A stretch of 64,000 nucleotides of DNA from Streptomyces sp. NBC_00443 (GTDB taxonomy: Bacteria > Actinomycetota > Actinomycetes > Streptomycetales > Streptomycetaceae): positions 2,666,001 to 2,730,000 of the forward strand of contig NZ_CP107917.1 in assembly GCF_036014175.1 (NCBI RefSeq). The letters are read 5' to 3'. Shown here one piece after another: positions 9,801-18,052 of this stretch. Position numbers and translations under genes: made by a program. Each line of letters starts with the position of its first letter. Within the stretch, counting starts at the first letter, position 1. The notes beneath the pieces were generated by a model. That model was not told the DNA's origin and did no database searches. It saw only the letters and a list, made by a program, of their open reading frames with translations.

Positions 9801-9807
9801 GGCGTAG
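6802..9807 (+). CDS. Large tetratricopeptide-repeat (TPR) protein coupled to the HSP90 gene
   Basis: A 1001-residue, strongly acidic, Ala/Glu/Leu-rich all-helical protein with no signal peptide or membrane segment. From about residue 430 on it shows serial TPR-like helix pairs (for example GEALAARARGAYVSALAGE, EAAEHALEAAHWADEAGE, RFAEAAEVLESALHDL). The N-terminal third (LHWVFKWMSSGML, CHACELHGQGWWQAEQG) looks like a separate helical domain. The ATG overlaps the HSP90 stop, so the two proteins are probably made together. Eukaryotic Hsp90 uses TPR co-chaperones, so a client- or chaperone-adaptor role is a reasonable inference, but it is not shown by the sequence. The C-terminus is a short tandem repeat. 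Confidence 0.8.
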   Translation: MSDVTDFDSLRRAMAENAEEPEGPARNARAEQLLAEAEKLGIPLAVIEALGHQLKVYNYSSEKDKMFVPFARLLRMWDERPEDFDEYETHSLHWVFKWMSSGMLDQPHVPLASIEKWLGEMEHRYRLAGHSERAVRSAEFSVAAHVGDVARAARAYGAWLAADRDSMADCHACELHGQGWWQAEQGRDTEALELWAPVLEGEYACAHEPHTVLASSLAPLLRLGHVDEARANHLRGFRLVRAMESMRGAYADHVEFCVLTGNEARGLELLAERPAYFTDTGHPRSKLEFMAVVALLMDRLSGLGLSEERVPGPAGRDWTAGELAAHARAQALALAAGFDGRNGTDHVSERARARMEQRPLVERLPLGVRTAARPQAVAMPVSAAAAAPDGSEGADAQADLPALLAAARRLSDTLQPNAIEAWAAVSRAAEGVELHALDRAEIADHRAMDLGPEGIPLFEEAAELYAAAGDPGEALAARARGAYVSALAGEVAQALTAVAGLYDRVLALYAEDGTGVRQTAAVLMSRARILMRRVHGAQDAVPEAVLADAETAAREVLALVDGRAGDDDVRLASRAAEAQAMLAELAALTGDVEGAAELFARASAEFIGAGLPWFAVEYEARLAGLAHHLGDTTEAERALRAALEHGGPHLEAPGRAQLHLQLAEVLGGRGLSEEAAEHALEAAHWADEAGESRTLGAWARQQLGGFLLRQGRFAEAAEVLESALHDLSAETHGDGAVVQTQWWLGDCLSELGEHREAAERRLQAAEIARHWPEQHDHATLAHLAAESLGHAGLHAEADQAYARAGALWRTLGNVHGLVRSLRARAWLALRVEDVEGRADTASELMASAVRECRAALEAVDDDAARERLVAELGHTHRQFGDLLARSATEDAEDESIRTALEEALSQVTRAIAVFVSLGEDALHDRTGAELAAGWLEADLSRPSEAAARARAVLVAYDGHDEDDEAAQERRAEAGQMLQVVLEQADAEQADAEQADAEQDTA
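9745..9795 (+). repeat. 15-bp tandem repeat coding QADAE units
   Basis: GAGCAGGCCGACGCG occurs three times head to tail (9745, 9760, 9775) with a partial fourth copy, encoding EQADA repeats at the end of the TPR protein. The copies are identical, so this is a likely length-variable microrepeat. Confidence 0.85.
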
Positions 9808-9840
9808 CTCACGGCCGGGGCGGAGCCTTTCGGCCTGGCG

Positions 9841-11532
9841 CTACTCCACGCCGATGAGCAGCAGCGCCCCCTGCCGCCCGCCGCGGTACACCACGGTGTC
9901 GACGGCGAGGTACGACTCGCGCACGCGTGCTTCGAGGCGCTCGGCGATCGTCTCGGGCGCCTCGTCGCCGAGGACGAGGGTGACGAGTTCACCGCCGGCC
10001 GAGAGCATGCGGTCGAGGACCGTCTCGGCGGTGGCGGTGACGTCCGTCCCGATCACGGCCACGTCCCCGTCGATGAGGCCGAGGACGTCGCCGGCCTGGC
10101 AGATGCCGGCCATGGTCCAGGACTGGCGCTCGGCGACGGCGACCTCGGCATAGCGGGTGGCACCGGCCGCCGAGGTCATCGACACGACGTCCTCGTCGAA
10201 GCGGCGGTCCGGCTCGTGCACGGCGAGCGCCGCGATGCCCTGGACCGCGGAGCGGGTGGGGATCAGCGCCACGCGGATGCCGTCCGTGCGGGCCTGCTCG
10301 GCCGCCGCGGCCGCGGTGTGGCGCAGCTCGGCGTCGTTGGGCAGCAGCACGACCTCACGCGCGTGGGCACGCCGTACGGCCTGCACGAGCTCCCCGCTCG
10401 CCGGCGGCTCCCCCGGGCGCGCGAGGACAGTGGTCGCGCCGGCCTCGCTGTACAGCCCGGCCAGGCCCTCGCCGGGCACGACGGCGACGACGGCACGCTG
10501 GGCCCGCTCCCGGGGCGGCCGCTCGGCGCCGGTGGTGTGCACGTCCCCGGCACCGAAGTGGGTGATCCGGATCCGGTACGGCCGCCCCGCCTCGACTCCG
10601 GCCTCCACGGCGGCGCCGGCGTCGTCGACGTGTACATGCACGTTCCACAGCCCGTCACCGCCGACGATCACAAGGGAGTCCCCGAGGGCGTCGAGCCGCC
10701 CCCGCAGCCGCGCCACGGCCGCGTCCTCGGCCTCCAGCAGGTAGATCACCTCGAACGCGGGCGCGCCCGCCGCAACGGCGTCGGTGCAGTCCTCGACGTC
10801 GGTGAGGAGGGTCTCGTCACCTGGTGAACCGCCCTCCACGCGCGCGTGCGCCAAGGAGACCTGGTGGACCACCGGGGCCGCCGCCTCCCCCGTGAAGGTC
10901 TCCACCAGCGCGCCCAGCACCGCCAGCAGGCCCCGTCCGCCGGCGTCGACGACCCCCGCGCGCCGCAGGACCGCCAGTTGCCCGGGCGTCTCGGCCAGCG
11001 CCACGCACGCACCCTCGTAGGCCGCCCGCGCGACGGCCCCGCAGTCGTCGTGCGCGGCCCCGCCGGCCGCGTCGGCGGCTGCCGAGGCGACCGTGAGGAC
11101 GGTCCCCTCGACGGGGTGGGCCACGGCCTGGCGGGCCGAGTCCGCGGCCTGCCGCAGGGCGAGGCGGAGGCCGCTGCCGTCGGTGTGAGCCGTCTCTCCC
11201 TCGGCGGCGAGCACCTGAGCCATGCCACGCAGCAGCTGGGCGAGGATCGTCCCGGAGTTCCCCCGGGCCCCGATCAGGGCCCCGTGCGCCATCGCGCGGG
11301 CGGCGTCGGCCAGGGTGGGCTTGCCCACGTCGTACGCGGCGAACACGGCCTCGACCGCCGCGACCGCCGACTCCACGGTCAGGTACAGATTCGTCCCGGT
11401 GTCCCCGTCGGCCACGGGGTAGACGTTGATCGCGTCGATCTCTTCACGCGCCCGACCGAGTGACTCCAGCGCGAGGCCGCACCAGGTGCGCACCGCGAGA
11501 GCATCGAAGAATGTCTGCGGCACCTGCGCCAC
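9841..11532 (-). CDS. FakA/YloV-type fatty acid kinase, DhaL domain protein
   Basis: 563 residues, GTG start with a strong AAGGAGG about 9 nt upstream. The N-terminal DhaL-type ATP domain shows NVYPVADGDTGTNLYLT, whose Asp cluster binds Mg-ATP, and GARGNSGTILAQLLRG. The rest (VVLLPNDAELRHTAAAAAEQ, GDEAPETIAERL) matches the DAK1_2 part of FakA/YloV. In Firmicutes FakA phosphorylates fatty acids held by FakB (DegV) proteins; no FakB gene is in the window. The gene lies convergent to the TPR gene, only 33 bp away, and divergent to rpmB. The 'DAK phosphatase domain protein' and FakA names describe the same family. Confidence 0.85.
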   Translation of the reverse strand: MAQVPQTFFDALAVRTWCGLALESLGRAREEIDAINVYPVADGDTGTNLYLTVESAVAAVEAVFAAYDVGKPTLADAARAMAHGALIGARGNSGTILAQLLRGMAQVLAAEGETAHTDGSGLRLALRQAADSARQAVAHPVEGTVLTVASAAADAAGGAAHDDCGAVARAAYEGACVALAETPGQLAVLRRAGVVDAGGRGLLAVLGALVETFTGEAAAPVVHQVSLAHARVEGGSPGDETLLTDVEDCTDAVAAGAPAFEVIYLLEAEDAAVARLRGRLDALGDSLVIVGGDGLWNVHVHVDDAGAAVEAGVEAGRPYRIRITHFGAGDVHTTGAERPPRERAQRAVVAVVPGEGLAGLYSEAGATTVLARPGEPPASGELVQAVRRAHAREVVLLPNDAELRHTAAAAAEQARTDGIRVALIPTRSAVQGIAALAVHEPDRRFDEDVVSMTSAAGATRYAEVAVAERQSWTMAGICQAGDVLGLIDGDVAVIGTDVTATAETVLDRMLSAGGELVTLVLGDEAPETIAERLEARVRESYLAVDTVVYRGGRQGALLLIGVE

Positions 11533-11633
11533 CTGCGCCTCCTTGAGCTGCCGACCGTGGCACGCAGCGTAGACCCAGGGCCGGTGCGCACCGGACGTGG
11601 GCCGGGAGCGGGCTCCTGAGCAGCCATGGTAGT

Positions 11634-11663
11634 TTCGTTGGACTGGCGCAGTCGTTGTATGCT
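11634..11663 (+). promoter_or_regulatory. Candidate rpmB promoter
   Basis: TTCGTT (11634-11639), an 18-bp spacer and TATGCT (11658-11663) form a plausible vegetative promoter. It lies about 125 bp ahead of the rpmB start. No other gene on this strand could use it. Confidence 0.4.
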
Positions 11664-11672
11664 GCTCCGGTT

Positions 11673-11752
11673 GCCCGATGAAAATCGGGCCGTTCCCCTG
11701 GCAGCGCCACTCAGATCTCTGATCCTAGATCTCGATCCCGGCATGCCGGGAT
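11673..11752 (+). other. Structured 5' leader of rpmB
   Basis: Two strong inverted repeats lie between the candidate promoter and rpmB. GCCCGAT/ATCGGGC (11673-11690) closes a GAAA tetraloop. ATCCCGGC followed by ATGCCGGGAT (11735-11752) is a perfect 18-bp palindrome. Neither has a following U-run, so they are not obvious terminators. They could shape leader RNA for autoregulation or bind a protein; I do not recognise the element. Confidence 0.5.
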
Positions 11753-11788
11753 TATCCGTAAGAGCATCTGAAGTCTTTGGAGTGACCC

Positions 11789-11974
11789 GTGGCTGCCAAC
11801 TGCGACGTCTGCGGCAAGGGGCCGGGCTTCGGCAACAACATCTCGCACTCGCACCGCCGTACGTCCCGTCGCTGGAACCCGAACATCCAGCGCGTCCGTA
11901 CCGTGGTCGGCGGGACGCCGAAGCGCGTGAACGCCTGCACCTCGTGCATCAAGGCCGGCAAGGTCTCGCGCTGA
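11789..11974 (+). CDS. rpmB: 50S ribosomal protein L28
   Basis: 61 residues with GTG start and GGAG about 8 nt upstream. The L28 hallmarks [20 protein letters not shown] and [12 protein letters not shown] are present. Two CxxC pairs (CDVC near the N-terminus, CTSC near the C-terminus) mark it as the zinc-binding (C+) paralog type found in Streptomyces, as opposed to Zur-controlled C- copies. It is monocistronic, ending in a strong terminator. Confidence 0.97.
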   Translation: MAANCDVCGKGPGFGNNISHSHRRTSRRWNPNIQRVRTVVGGTPKRVNACTSCIKAGKVSR

Positions 11975-12016
11975 CGCCAACAGCTGAGCGCGCGGCCACT
12001 GCTGGTTCGCTGCAGA

Positions 12017-12047
12017 AAGCCGGTCCACCTCTGGTGGACCGGCTTTT
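12017..12047. terminator. Intrinsic terminator after rpmB (also facing thiD)
   Basis: AAGCCGGTCCACC and GGTGGACCGGCTT form a perfect 13-bp stem with a TCT loop and run into TTTT. It sits between convergent rpmB and thiD and could serve both. Confidence 0.85.
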
Positions 12048-12075
12048 CGCTGTGCCCGAGTGACTGCCAGGGCGG

Positions 12076-12867
12076 CTACGCCCCCTCGCGGAACCGCCAC
12101 CCGTGATCCACCGGCCCGATCCCCTCGCCGAGCGCGAACCCGGCCTTGATCGCCCCGGTGACGTACTCCTTGGCCGCCGCCACCGCCTCCGGCACGAGCA
12201 GCCCCTTCCCGAGCCCTGAGGCGATCGCGGAGGCGAGCGTGCACCCCGTGCCATGGGTGTGCCGGTTGTCGTACCGGGGTGCCCGCAGCCAGTGCTCCTC
12301 GGAGCCGTCGGTCAGCAGATCCACGGCGTCCCCGGAGAGATGACCGCCCTTGATCAGCACCCAGCGCGGCCCGTACGCCAGCACGGCCGCCGCGGCCCGC
12401 CTGAGGTCGTCCTCCGCCTCGACGTGCACGCCGGTGAGTTGGGCAACCTCGTCGAGGTTCGGGGTCGCCACCGTCGCCACCGGCAGCAGCTTCGTGCGTA
12501 CGGAATCCAGCGCGGACGCCGCCAGCAGCGAGTCGCCGTGCTTGGACACGCCCACCGGGTCGATCACGGCCGGCACGTCGGTGCCGCCGATCAATTCGGC
12601 CACCGTCTCGACGAGTTCGGCCGACGCGAGCATGCCCGTCTTGACCGCCTGTACGCCGATGTCGTCGACGACGCTGCGGTACTGGGCCCGTACCGCCTCC
12701 ACGGGCAGTTCCCAAGCGCCCTGCACACCAAGGGAGTTCTGGGCGGTGACAGCGGTGATCACGCTCATGCCGTGCACACCGAGCGCGAGCATCGTCTTCA
12801 GGTCGGCCTGGATGCCCGCGCCGCCGCCGGAGTCGGAGCCCGCCACCGTAAGGACGTTGGGGATCAT
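12076..12867 (-). CDS. thiD: Hydroxymethylpyrimidine (phosphate) kinase
   Basis: ThiD phosphorylates HMP and HMP-P to HMP-PP for thiamine synthesis. The 263-residue protein starts [24 protein letters not shown], the ribokinase-like substrate motif. It has [15 protein letters not shown] and [19 protein letters not shown], where the GTGC anion hole carries the catalytic region. The ATG overlaps the thiL stop as ATGA (12864-12867), so thiL and thiD are translationally coupled. Length and motifs are normal. Confidence 0.95.
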   Translation of the reverse strand: MIPNVLTVAGSDSGGGAGIQADLKTMLALGVHGMSVITAVTAQNSLGVQGAWELPVEAVRAQYRSVVDDIGVQAVKTGMLASAELVETVAELIGGTDVPAVIDPVGVSKHGDSLLAASALDSVRTKLLPVATVATPNLDEVAQLTGVHVEAEDDLRRAAAAVLAYGPRWVLIKGGHLSGDAVDLLTDGSEEHWLRAPRYDNRHTHGTGCTLASAIASGLGKGLLVPEAVAAAKEYVTGAIKAGFALGEGIGPVDHGWRFREGA

Positions 12868-13832
12868 GACTCGATGTCCCCTCCGAAGTGGTCCCAGCCG
12901 CCCTTGCGGGTCCACGGTGCCCCGTCCACCGTCACCTGGGGCAGCGCCGAGGGGTTGAGGACCTCGCCGATGACCTTCCAGCGGGCCGGCAGCTTCACGT
13001 CCGGCGGGAAGGTCGCCACGATCGCGTGGTCCTCTCCCCCGGTCAGCACCCACTGCATGGGGTCCACGCCGACGGCCTGCCCGATGTCGTTCATCTGGGA
13101 GGGGATGTCGATCGCGCCGGAGCGGATGTCGATACGGACCTTGCTGGCCTCGGCGATGTGCCCGAGGTCGGCGATCAGCCCGTCGCTCACGTCGCACATC
13201 GCGGTGGCACCGAGCCCGGCGGCGGCCGGACCCGCGTGATACGGCGGCTCGGGGCGCCGGTGTGCCTCGACGAAGGCGCGCGGCGAGCGGAAACCGCGGG
13301 CGAGCACGGCGTATCCGGCCGCGGACCAGCCCAGCCAGCCCGTCACGGCGACGAGGTCGCCGGGCTGTGCGCCTGCCCGCGTCACGGGCTCCTGGTTGCG
13401 CAGATCGCCGAGCGCGGTGATCGACACCATGATCGTGTCGCCCCGTACGACGTCCCCGCCGACCACGGAGGCACCCGCGACCTGGCACTCGTCGCGCAGG
13501 CCGTCCATCAGCTCGGTCGGCCAGGTCACCGGGAGTTCGGCGGGGACCACCAGGCCGAGCAGCAGCGCCGTCGGCACCGCGCCCATGGCGGCGATGTCCG
13601 CGAGGTTCTGCGCGGCGGCCTTGCGGCCCACGTCGTACGCCGTGGACCAGTCGCGGCGGAAGTGCCGCCCCTCCAGCAGGATGTCGGTGCTGGCGACCAC
13701 CCTGCGGTCGGGCGCGGCCACCACCGCGGCGTCGTCGCCGGGGCCGACCCGGACCGCCGGGGTGGTGGTGAGACGGGAGGTGAGCTCCCTGATGAGCCCG
13801 AACTCGCCGAGTTCACCAACAGTGCCCTTCAT
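12864..13832 (-). CDS. thiL: Thiamine-monophosphate kinase
   Basis: ThiL makes the cofactor thiamine diphosphate from thiamine monophosphate with ATP. The 322-residue protein shows [10 protein letters not shown] near residue 30, [15 protein letters not shown], the metal-binding GGDVVRGD and [14 protein letters not shown], all typical of the PurM/ThiL fold. I choose the ATG at 13832 ([14 protein letters not shown]), preceded by AAGGG; longer readings run into the divergent promoter region. It is the first gene of the thiL-thiD pair. Confidence 0.94.
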   Translation of the reverse strand: MKGTVGELGEFGLIRELTSRLTTTPAVRVGPGDDAAVVAAPDRRVVASTDILLEGRHFRRDWSTAYDVGRKAAAQNLADIAAMGAVPTALLLGLVVPAELPVTWPTELMDGLRDECQVAGASVVGGDVVRGDTIMVSITALGDLRNQEPVTRAGAQPGDLVAVTGWLGWSAAGYAVLARGFRSPRAFVEAHRRPEPPYHAGPAAAGLGATAMCDVSDGLIADLGHIAEASKVRIDIRSGAIDIPSQMNDIGQAVGVDPMQWVLTGGEDHAIVATFPPDVKLPARWKVIGEVLNPSALPQVTVDGAPWTRKGGWDHFGGDIES

Positions 13833-14038
13833 TGCCCTTACGCCCCTTCTGTCCCTGTCCGCACCCGGTCGCGCGTCACTACTGTCCTCGCTACGGTCGA
13901 CGTGTACGTCAACTTCTGTCGTGCCTGCACCCCGGCGCGCAAGCCCCGGCCACCGCAGGTCTCCCCGCGGCGAGCGGCGACGCGATACCGTGGCGTTCCT
14001 TTTCCCCACATGATCCTCGTGGCCGCCCTGGAGGTTCC

Positions 14039-14272
14039 GTGGTACAGGCGTACATCCTGATCCAGACGGAGGTCGGCAAAGCGTCGACCGTCGCCGAGAC
14101 GATCAGCAAGATCCCTGGAGTCATCCAGGCCGAGGACGTCACAGGACCGTACGACGTCATCGTGCGCGCCCAAGCCGACACCGTCGACGCGCTGGGCCGC
14201 CTGGTGGTCGCCAAGGTCCAGCAAGTGGACGGCATCACCCGCACCCTGACCTGCCCGGTCGTACATCTGTAG
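14039..14272 (+). CDS. Stand-alone Lrp/AsnC ligand-binding (RAM) domain protein
   Basis: Only 77 residues: MVQAYILIQTEVGKASTVAE through CPVVHL. The beta-alpha-beta pattern and the IPGVIQAEDVTGPYDVIVR segment match the C-terminal effector domain of Lrp/AsnC regulators. There is no helix-turn-helix domain. The GTG start at 14039 is fixed by GGAGG 5 nt upstream. Such stand-alone domains oligomerise and may sense amino acids or partner with full-length regulators; the role here is not known. Confidence 0.85.
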   Translation: MVQAYILIQTEVGKASTVAETISKIPGVIQAEDVTGPYDVIVRAQADTVDALGRLVVAKVQQVDGITRTLTCPVVHL

Positions 14273-14292
14273 CCCCCGTCTACCCTTGGCCG

Positions 14293-14802
14293 GTGAACTC
14301 TTTCCGTCACCGGCCCATTTCTGTCCTCGGGCTGCCCGCGCTCGTCCTGCTGATCACCGCAGCGGGCTGCTCATCAGCAGACGGCAGCGCGTCGGCGGCG
14401 GTTCCCAGCCCCGGCGCGAAGGCCGCGCAACTGTGCCGGAACCTCGACAAGGTGCTGCCGGCCAAGGTGGACGGTGAGAGCCGTGAGGACCCCTCGCCCG
14501 CGTCCGCGCTGACCGCGGGATGGGGGGACTCGGCGATCATACTGCGGTGCGGTGTACCGCAACCGCCGAAGATGGTCGATCCGAAGGTGGCCGAGGGCCG
14601 GGATCCGGACGCGGTGGCCGGTGGCGTGGAAGACGTCAAGTGGCTGATGGAGAAGCAGGACGGCGGCGGGTACCGGTTCACGACCGCCAGTCGCCTCGCG
14701 TATGTCGAGGTCAGCGTGGTGAAGGGCCGGGACAGCTCGGGTGTGCTGATCGACCTGGCCCCGGCTGTCAAGAAGGCGATCCCCGAGGGGATCGCCAACT
14801 GA
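14293..14802 (+). CDS. DUF3515-family lipoprotein
   Basis: 169 residues with GTG start. A hydrophobic signal (SVLGLPALVLLITAAGC) ends in a lipobox whose Cys is followed by Ser-Ser, so it is a probable membrane-anchored lipoprotein. The body has a Cys pair (LCRNL and LRCGVPQPP) and a WLMEKQ/YRFTTASRLAYVEV core that I associate with DUF3515. It starts 20 bp after the AsnC-type gene and is probably co-transcribed. It faces ddl, another envelope gene. The biochemical role is unknown. Confidence 0.8.
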   Translation: MNSFRHRPISVLGLPALVLLITAAGCSSADGSASAAVPSPGAKAAQLCRNLDKVLPAKVDGESREDPSPASALTAGWGDSAIILRCGVPQPPKMVDPKVAEGRDPDAVAGGVEDVKWLMEKQDGGGYRFTTASRLAYVEVSVVKGRDSSGVLIDLAPAVKKAIPEGIAN

Positions 14803-14844
14803 AGCGTACGGGCCTGGAGGGAAAGGACCGGAACCGTCCGGCTC

Positions 14845-16002
14845 CTACCGAAGCCCCGTCGGCCTGCGCAGTGCCGCCTCGATCAGGCGGTCCACCAGGT
14901 CCGGGTAGCTGATCCCGCTCGCCTGCCACATCTGCGGGTACATCGAGATCGGCGTGAAACCGGGCATCGTGTTGATCTCGTTGATCACGAACTCCCCGTC
15001 CTCGGTGAGGAAGAAGTCCGCCCGCACCAGCCCCTCGCACGAAGCCGCCTCGAAGGCGTCCACCGCCAGGCGCTGGACCTCCGCCGTCTCCTGCGGCGTC
15101 AGGGGCGCCGGCACGATGCCGGGCGTCGAGTCGATGTACTTGGCCTCGAAGTCGTAGTACGCGTGCGCGTCCGGCGGCGGGATCTCCGCGGGGACGGAGG
15201 CGCGCGGGCCGTCCTCGAACTCCAGCACCCCGCACTCGATCTCACGGCCGCGCAGTGCCGCCTCGACGAGGATCTTCGGGTCGTGCCGCTGGGCCTCGGC
15301 GATCGCCTCGTCCAGGCCGGACAGGTCCTCGACCTTGGTGATGCCGATCGACGAACCCGCGCGCGCGGGCTTCACGAAGAGCGGCCAGCCGTGGTCGCCG
15401 GCGAGGTCGATGATCTTCTTGCGGGCGGCGGACTCGTCCCGCTCCCACTCGCGGGGCCGGATCACCACATACGGGCCCACCTTGAGCCCGAACGAGGTGA
15501 ACACCCGCTTCATGTACTCCTTGTCCTGGCCGACGGCCGAGGCGAGCACTCCCGCACCCACGTACGGCACGCCGGACAGCTCCAGGAGGCCCTGGAGGGT
15601 CCCGTCCTCGCCGTAGGGCCCGTGGAGCACCGGGAAGACGACGTCGATCTCGCCGAGCGCCTTGGGCACCGATCCGGGCTCGGTGTAGACGACTTCGCGG
15701 CTCGCCGGGTCGACGGGGAGCACCACGCCGCCCTCGCTCGACTCGGCCAGCTCCTCGACGTTGGGCGTACGGCGCTCGGTGATCGCCATGCGTTCCGGTT
15801 CGTCGGCGGTGAGCACCCACCGGCCGCTCTGTGTGATGCCGATCGGCAGGACGTCGTACTTCGTCCGGTCGATCGCACGCAGTACGGCGCCGGCGGTGAC
15901 CATGGAGATCCCGTGCTCGGAGCTGCGGCCGCCGAACACGACGGCCACGCGCGGCTTGCGCGGCTGCTGGTCAGGGCTCTGGGAGAGGTTCTCGGTGCTC
16001 AT
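14845..16002 (-). CDS. ddlA: D-alanine--D-alanine ligase
   Basis: An ATP-grasp enzyme that makes the D-Ala-D-Ala end of peptidoglycan precursors. The 385-residue protein has VAVVFGGRSSEHGISM at the N-terminus, HGPYGEDGTLQGLLEL, FVKPARAGSSIGI for ATP binding and FVINEINTMPGFTPISMYP at the C-terminus. The DxxxxxEINxxPG metal-binding segment is intact. It is separated from gpsA by about 80 bp on the same strand, so it may be part of a plsC-gpsA-ddl transcript for lipid and wall precursors. Confidence 0.96.
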   Translation of the reverse strand: MSTENLSQSPDQQPRKPRVAVVFGGRSSEHGISMVTAGAVLRAIDRTKYDVLPIGITQSGRWVLTADEPERMAITERRTPNVEELAESSEGGVVLPVDPASREVVYTEPGSVPKALGEIDVVFPVLHGPYGEDGTLQGLLELSGVPYVGAGVLASAVGQDKEYMKRVFTSFGLKVGPYVVIRPREWERDESAARKKIIDLAGDHGWPLFVKPARAGSSIGITKVEDLSGLDEAIAEAQRHDPKILVEAALRGREIECGVLEFEDGPRASVPAEIPPPDAHAYYDFEAKYIDSTPGIVPAPLTPQETAEVQRLAVDAFEAASCEGLVRADFFLTEDGEFVINEINTMPGFTPISMYPQMWQASGISYPDLVDRLIEAALRRPTGLR

Positions 16003-16082
16003 ATCGCGTTGAGCGTACCCGCCCGTAGGGTCCGAGTCAGCGTTCGGCCCGCGTGTAACCCGGAGGGCGTGCCGGTGTTCGC

Positions 16083-17093
16083 TCAGCGTCGCTCAGGCTT
16101 CGCGCTGCGCGACATCAGCTCCTTCAGGGCGACCACGGGCGGCTTGCCCTCGTGCACGATGCCGACGACCGTCTCCGTGATGGGCATGTCGACGCCGTGC
16201 CGGCGGGCCAGATCCAGCACGGACTCACAGGACTTGACGCCCTCGGCGGTCTGCTTGGTGACCGCGATGGTCTCCTGCAGGGTCATGCCCTTGCCGAGGT
16301 TGGTGCCGAAGGTGTGGTTGCGCGACAGCGGCGAGGAGCACGTCGCCACCAGGTCGCCTAGGCCGGCGAGTCCGGCGAACGTCAGCGGGTCGGCGCCCAG
16401 CCGGACCCCGAGCCGCGCGGTCTCGGCGAGGCCGCGCGTGATGAGCGAGCCCTTGGCATTGTCGCCGAGCCCCATGCCGTCCGCGATGCCGACGGCGAGC
16501 CCGATGACGTTCTTCACGGCACCGCCCAGCTCGCAGCCCACCACGTCGGTCTCGGTGTAGGGCCTGAAGTACGGCGTGTGACAGGCGGCCTGGAGGCGCT
16601 GGGCGACAGCCTCGTCCGTACAGGCGACCACCGCGGCGGCCGGCATCCGCGCGGCGATCTCACGGGCGAGGTTCGGCCCCGTGACCACGGCGATCCGGTC
16701 CGAACCGACCTTCGCGACATCATCGATGACCTCGCTCATCCGCATCGCGGAGCCGAGTTCGACACCCTTCATCAGCGAGACGAGGACCGTGCCGGGCGCG
16801 AGCAGCGGGGTCCACTCGGCGAGGTTGCCGCGCAGCGTCTGCGAGGGGATCGCGAGGACGGTGAAGTCGGCGCCGTGCGCGGCCTCGGCGGCGTCGGGCG
16901 TCGCCCGCAGGTTCTCCGGGAGTTCGACGCCGGGGAGGTAGTCGGGGTTCGTGCGGGTCGAGTTGACCGCTTCCGCGAGTTCGGGACGGCGGGCCCACAG
17001 GGTCACCTCACAGCCCGCGTCGGCGAGGACCATGCCGAAGGCGGTGCCCCACGATCCGGTGCCCATGACGGCCGCCTTGACGGGCTTGCTCAC
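16083..17093 (-). CDS. gpsA: NAD(P)H-dependent glycerol-3-phosphate dehydrogenase
   Basis: GpsA reduces dihydroxyacetone phosphate to sn-glycerol-3-phosphate for phospholipid synthesis. The 336-residue protein begins MSKPVKAAVMGTGSWGTAFGMVLAD, a Rossmann GxGxxG motif. It has LMKGVELGSAMRMSEV, VTGPNLAREIA and the catalytic-site stretch ELGGAVKNVIGLAVGIADG. The GTG start overlaps the plsC stop (GTGA, 17090-17093), so the two are coupled, which fits because GpsA makes the acceptor used by acyltransferases. Confidence 0.96.
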   Translation of the reverse strand: MSKPVKAAVMGTGSWGTAFGMVLADAGCEVTLWARRPELAEAVNSTRTNPDYLPGVELPENLRATPDAAEAAHGADFTVLAIPSQTLRGNLAEWTPLLAPGTVLVSLMKGVELGSAMRMSEVIDDVAKVGSDRIAVVTGPNLAREIAARMPAAAVVACTDEAVAQRLQAACHTPYFRPYTETDVVGCELGGAVKNVIGLAVGIADGMGLGDNAKGSLITRGLAETARLGVRLGADPLTFAGLAGLGDLVATCSSPLSRNHTFGTNLGKGMTLQETIAVTKQTAEGVKSCESVLDLARRHGVDMPITETVVGIVHEGKPPVVALKELMSRSAKPERR

Positions 17094-17890
17094 GTGCCCT
17101 GCCCCTCTTCCTGCCCGGCCTTGGGCTGCACCGGCGTCTGCCGGTTCTGCGCGGCGGTCCGGCGCCGCTGCTCGATGCGCTCCTGACGCGGATCGTACGG
17201 CGTCTCGGGCGCCTTCTCGCCGCGGATCTCCTCCAGCTGGCGGGTGACGGCGGCCATGATGACCTCGGTCGCCTCCTTCAGCAACTCCGGGGTCATCTCC
17301 TTGTCGTAGAAGCGCGCGAGGTCGACCGGCGGACCCGCGAGCACCCGGTGGGTCTTGCGCGGAAGGACGTCGACCTTCTTGGCGTACGGCGGCAGCAACT
17401 CGTTGGCGCCCCACTGCGCTACGGGGATCACCGGGCACTTGGTCTGCAGGGCGACGCGGGCGGCACCGGTCTTGCCCGTCATGGGCCACTGGTCCGGGTC
17501 CCGGGTGATGGTGCCCTCGGGGTAGAACGCCACGCACTCACCGCGCTCCACGGCGTCGATCGCGGCCCGGAACGCGCTCAGTGCGTCCGTGGTCTCCCGG
17601 TAGACGGGGATCTGGCCGGTGCCGCGCATCGCGGCGCCGACGAATCCCTTCTTGAAAAGCCCGCTCTTCGCGAGGAATCGCGGAACCCGCCCGGTGTTGT
17701 ACTGAAAGTGCCCGTACGTGAAGGGATCGATGTGCGAATTGTGGTTCACCGCGGTGATAAATCCACCCTCGGCCGGAATGTGCTCCATTCCACGCCAGTC
17801 CCGCTTGATCAGAACCACCAGCGGCGGTTTGCAGAGCACCGCGGCGAAGCGATACCAGAAGCCGATTCTGCGGCGGGGCACGCGGAGCAC
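17090..17890 (-). CDS. plsC: 1-acyl-sn-glycerol-3-phosphate acyltransferase (PlsC family)
   Basis: 266 residues. The acyltransferase block 1 is NHNSHIDPF (HX4D), block 3 is FYPEGTITRDPD, and VIPVAQWGANELLP is the family block 4. It should convert lysophosphatidic acid to phosphatidic acid at the inner face of the membrane. The N-terminal FWYRFAAVLCKPPLVVLIK segment is a membrane-association helix. The last 50 residues are Gln/Arg/Pro-rich and probably disordered. GTG start with GAGGAAG just upstream. Confidence 0.92.
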   Translation of the reverse strand: MLRVPRRRIGFWYRFAAVLCKPPLVVLIKRDWRGMEHIPAEGGFITAVNHNSHIDPFTYGHFQYNTGRVPRFLAKSGLFKKGFVGAAMRGTGQIPVYRETTDALSAFRAAIDAVERGECVAFYPEGTITRDPDQWPMTGKTGAARVALQTKCPVIPVAQWGANELLPPYAKKVDVLPRKTHRVLAGPPVDLARFYDKEMTPELLKEATEVIMAAVTRQLEEIRGEKAPETPYDPRQERIEQRRRTAAQNRQTPVQPKAGQEEGQGT

Positions 17891-18052
17891 CTTCCTCTAG
17901 GAATCAAGGACATCGGACCTCGGGAGCCGCACAAGTGTCGCCCCAGGCCGCCAGTCTGTCGAGAACACCGTACGCCTCGCCGTCGCGGCAGCCGGATGGG
18001 CCTGGTGACGGCTGAGTGACAATGGCGGCGACTAGAGAGGGACGGAACGCGC

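Noticed and set aside
11735..11752. Zur box upstream of rpmB
   Set aside because: The palindrome (ATCCCGGCATGCCGGGAT) does not resemble the AT-rich Zur consensus, and rpmB here is the zinc-containing type that is not expected to be Zur-repressed.
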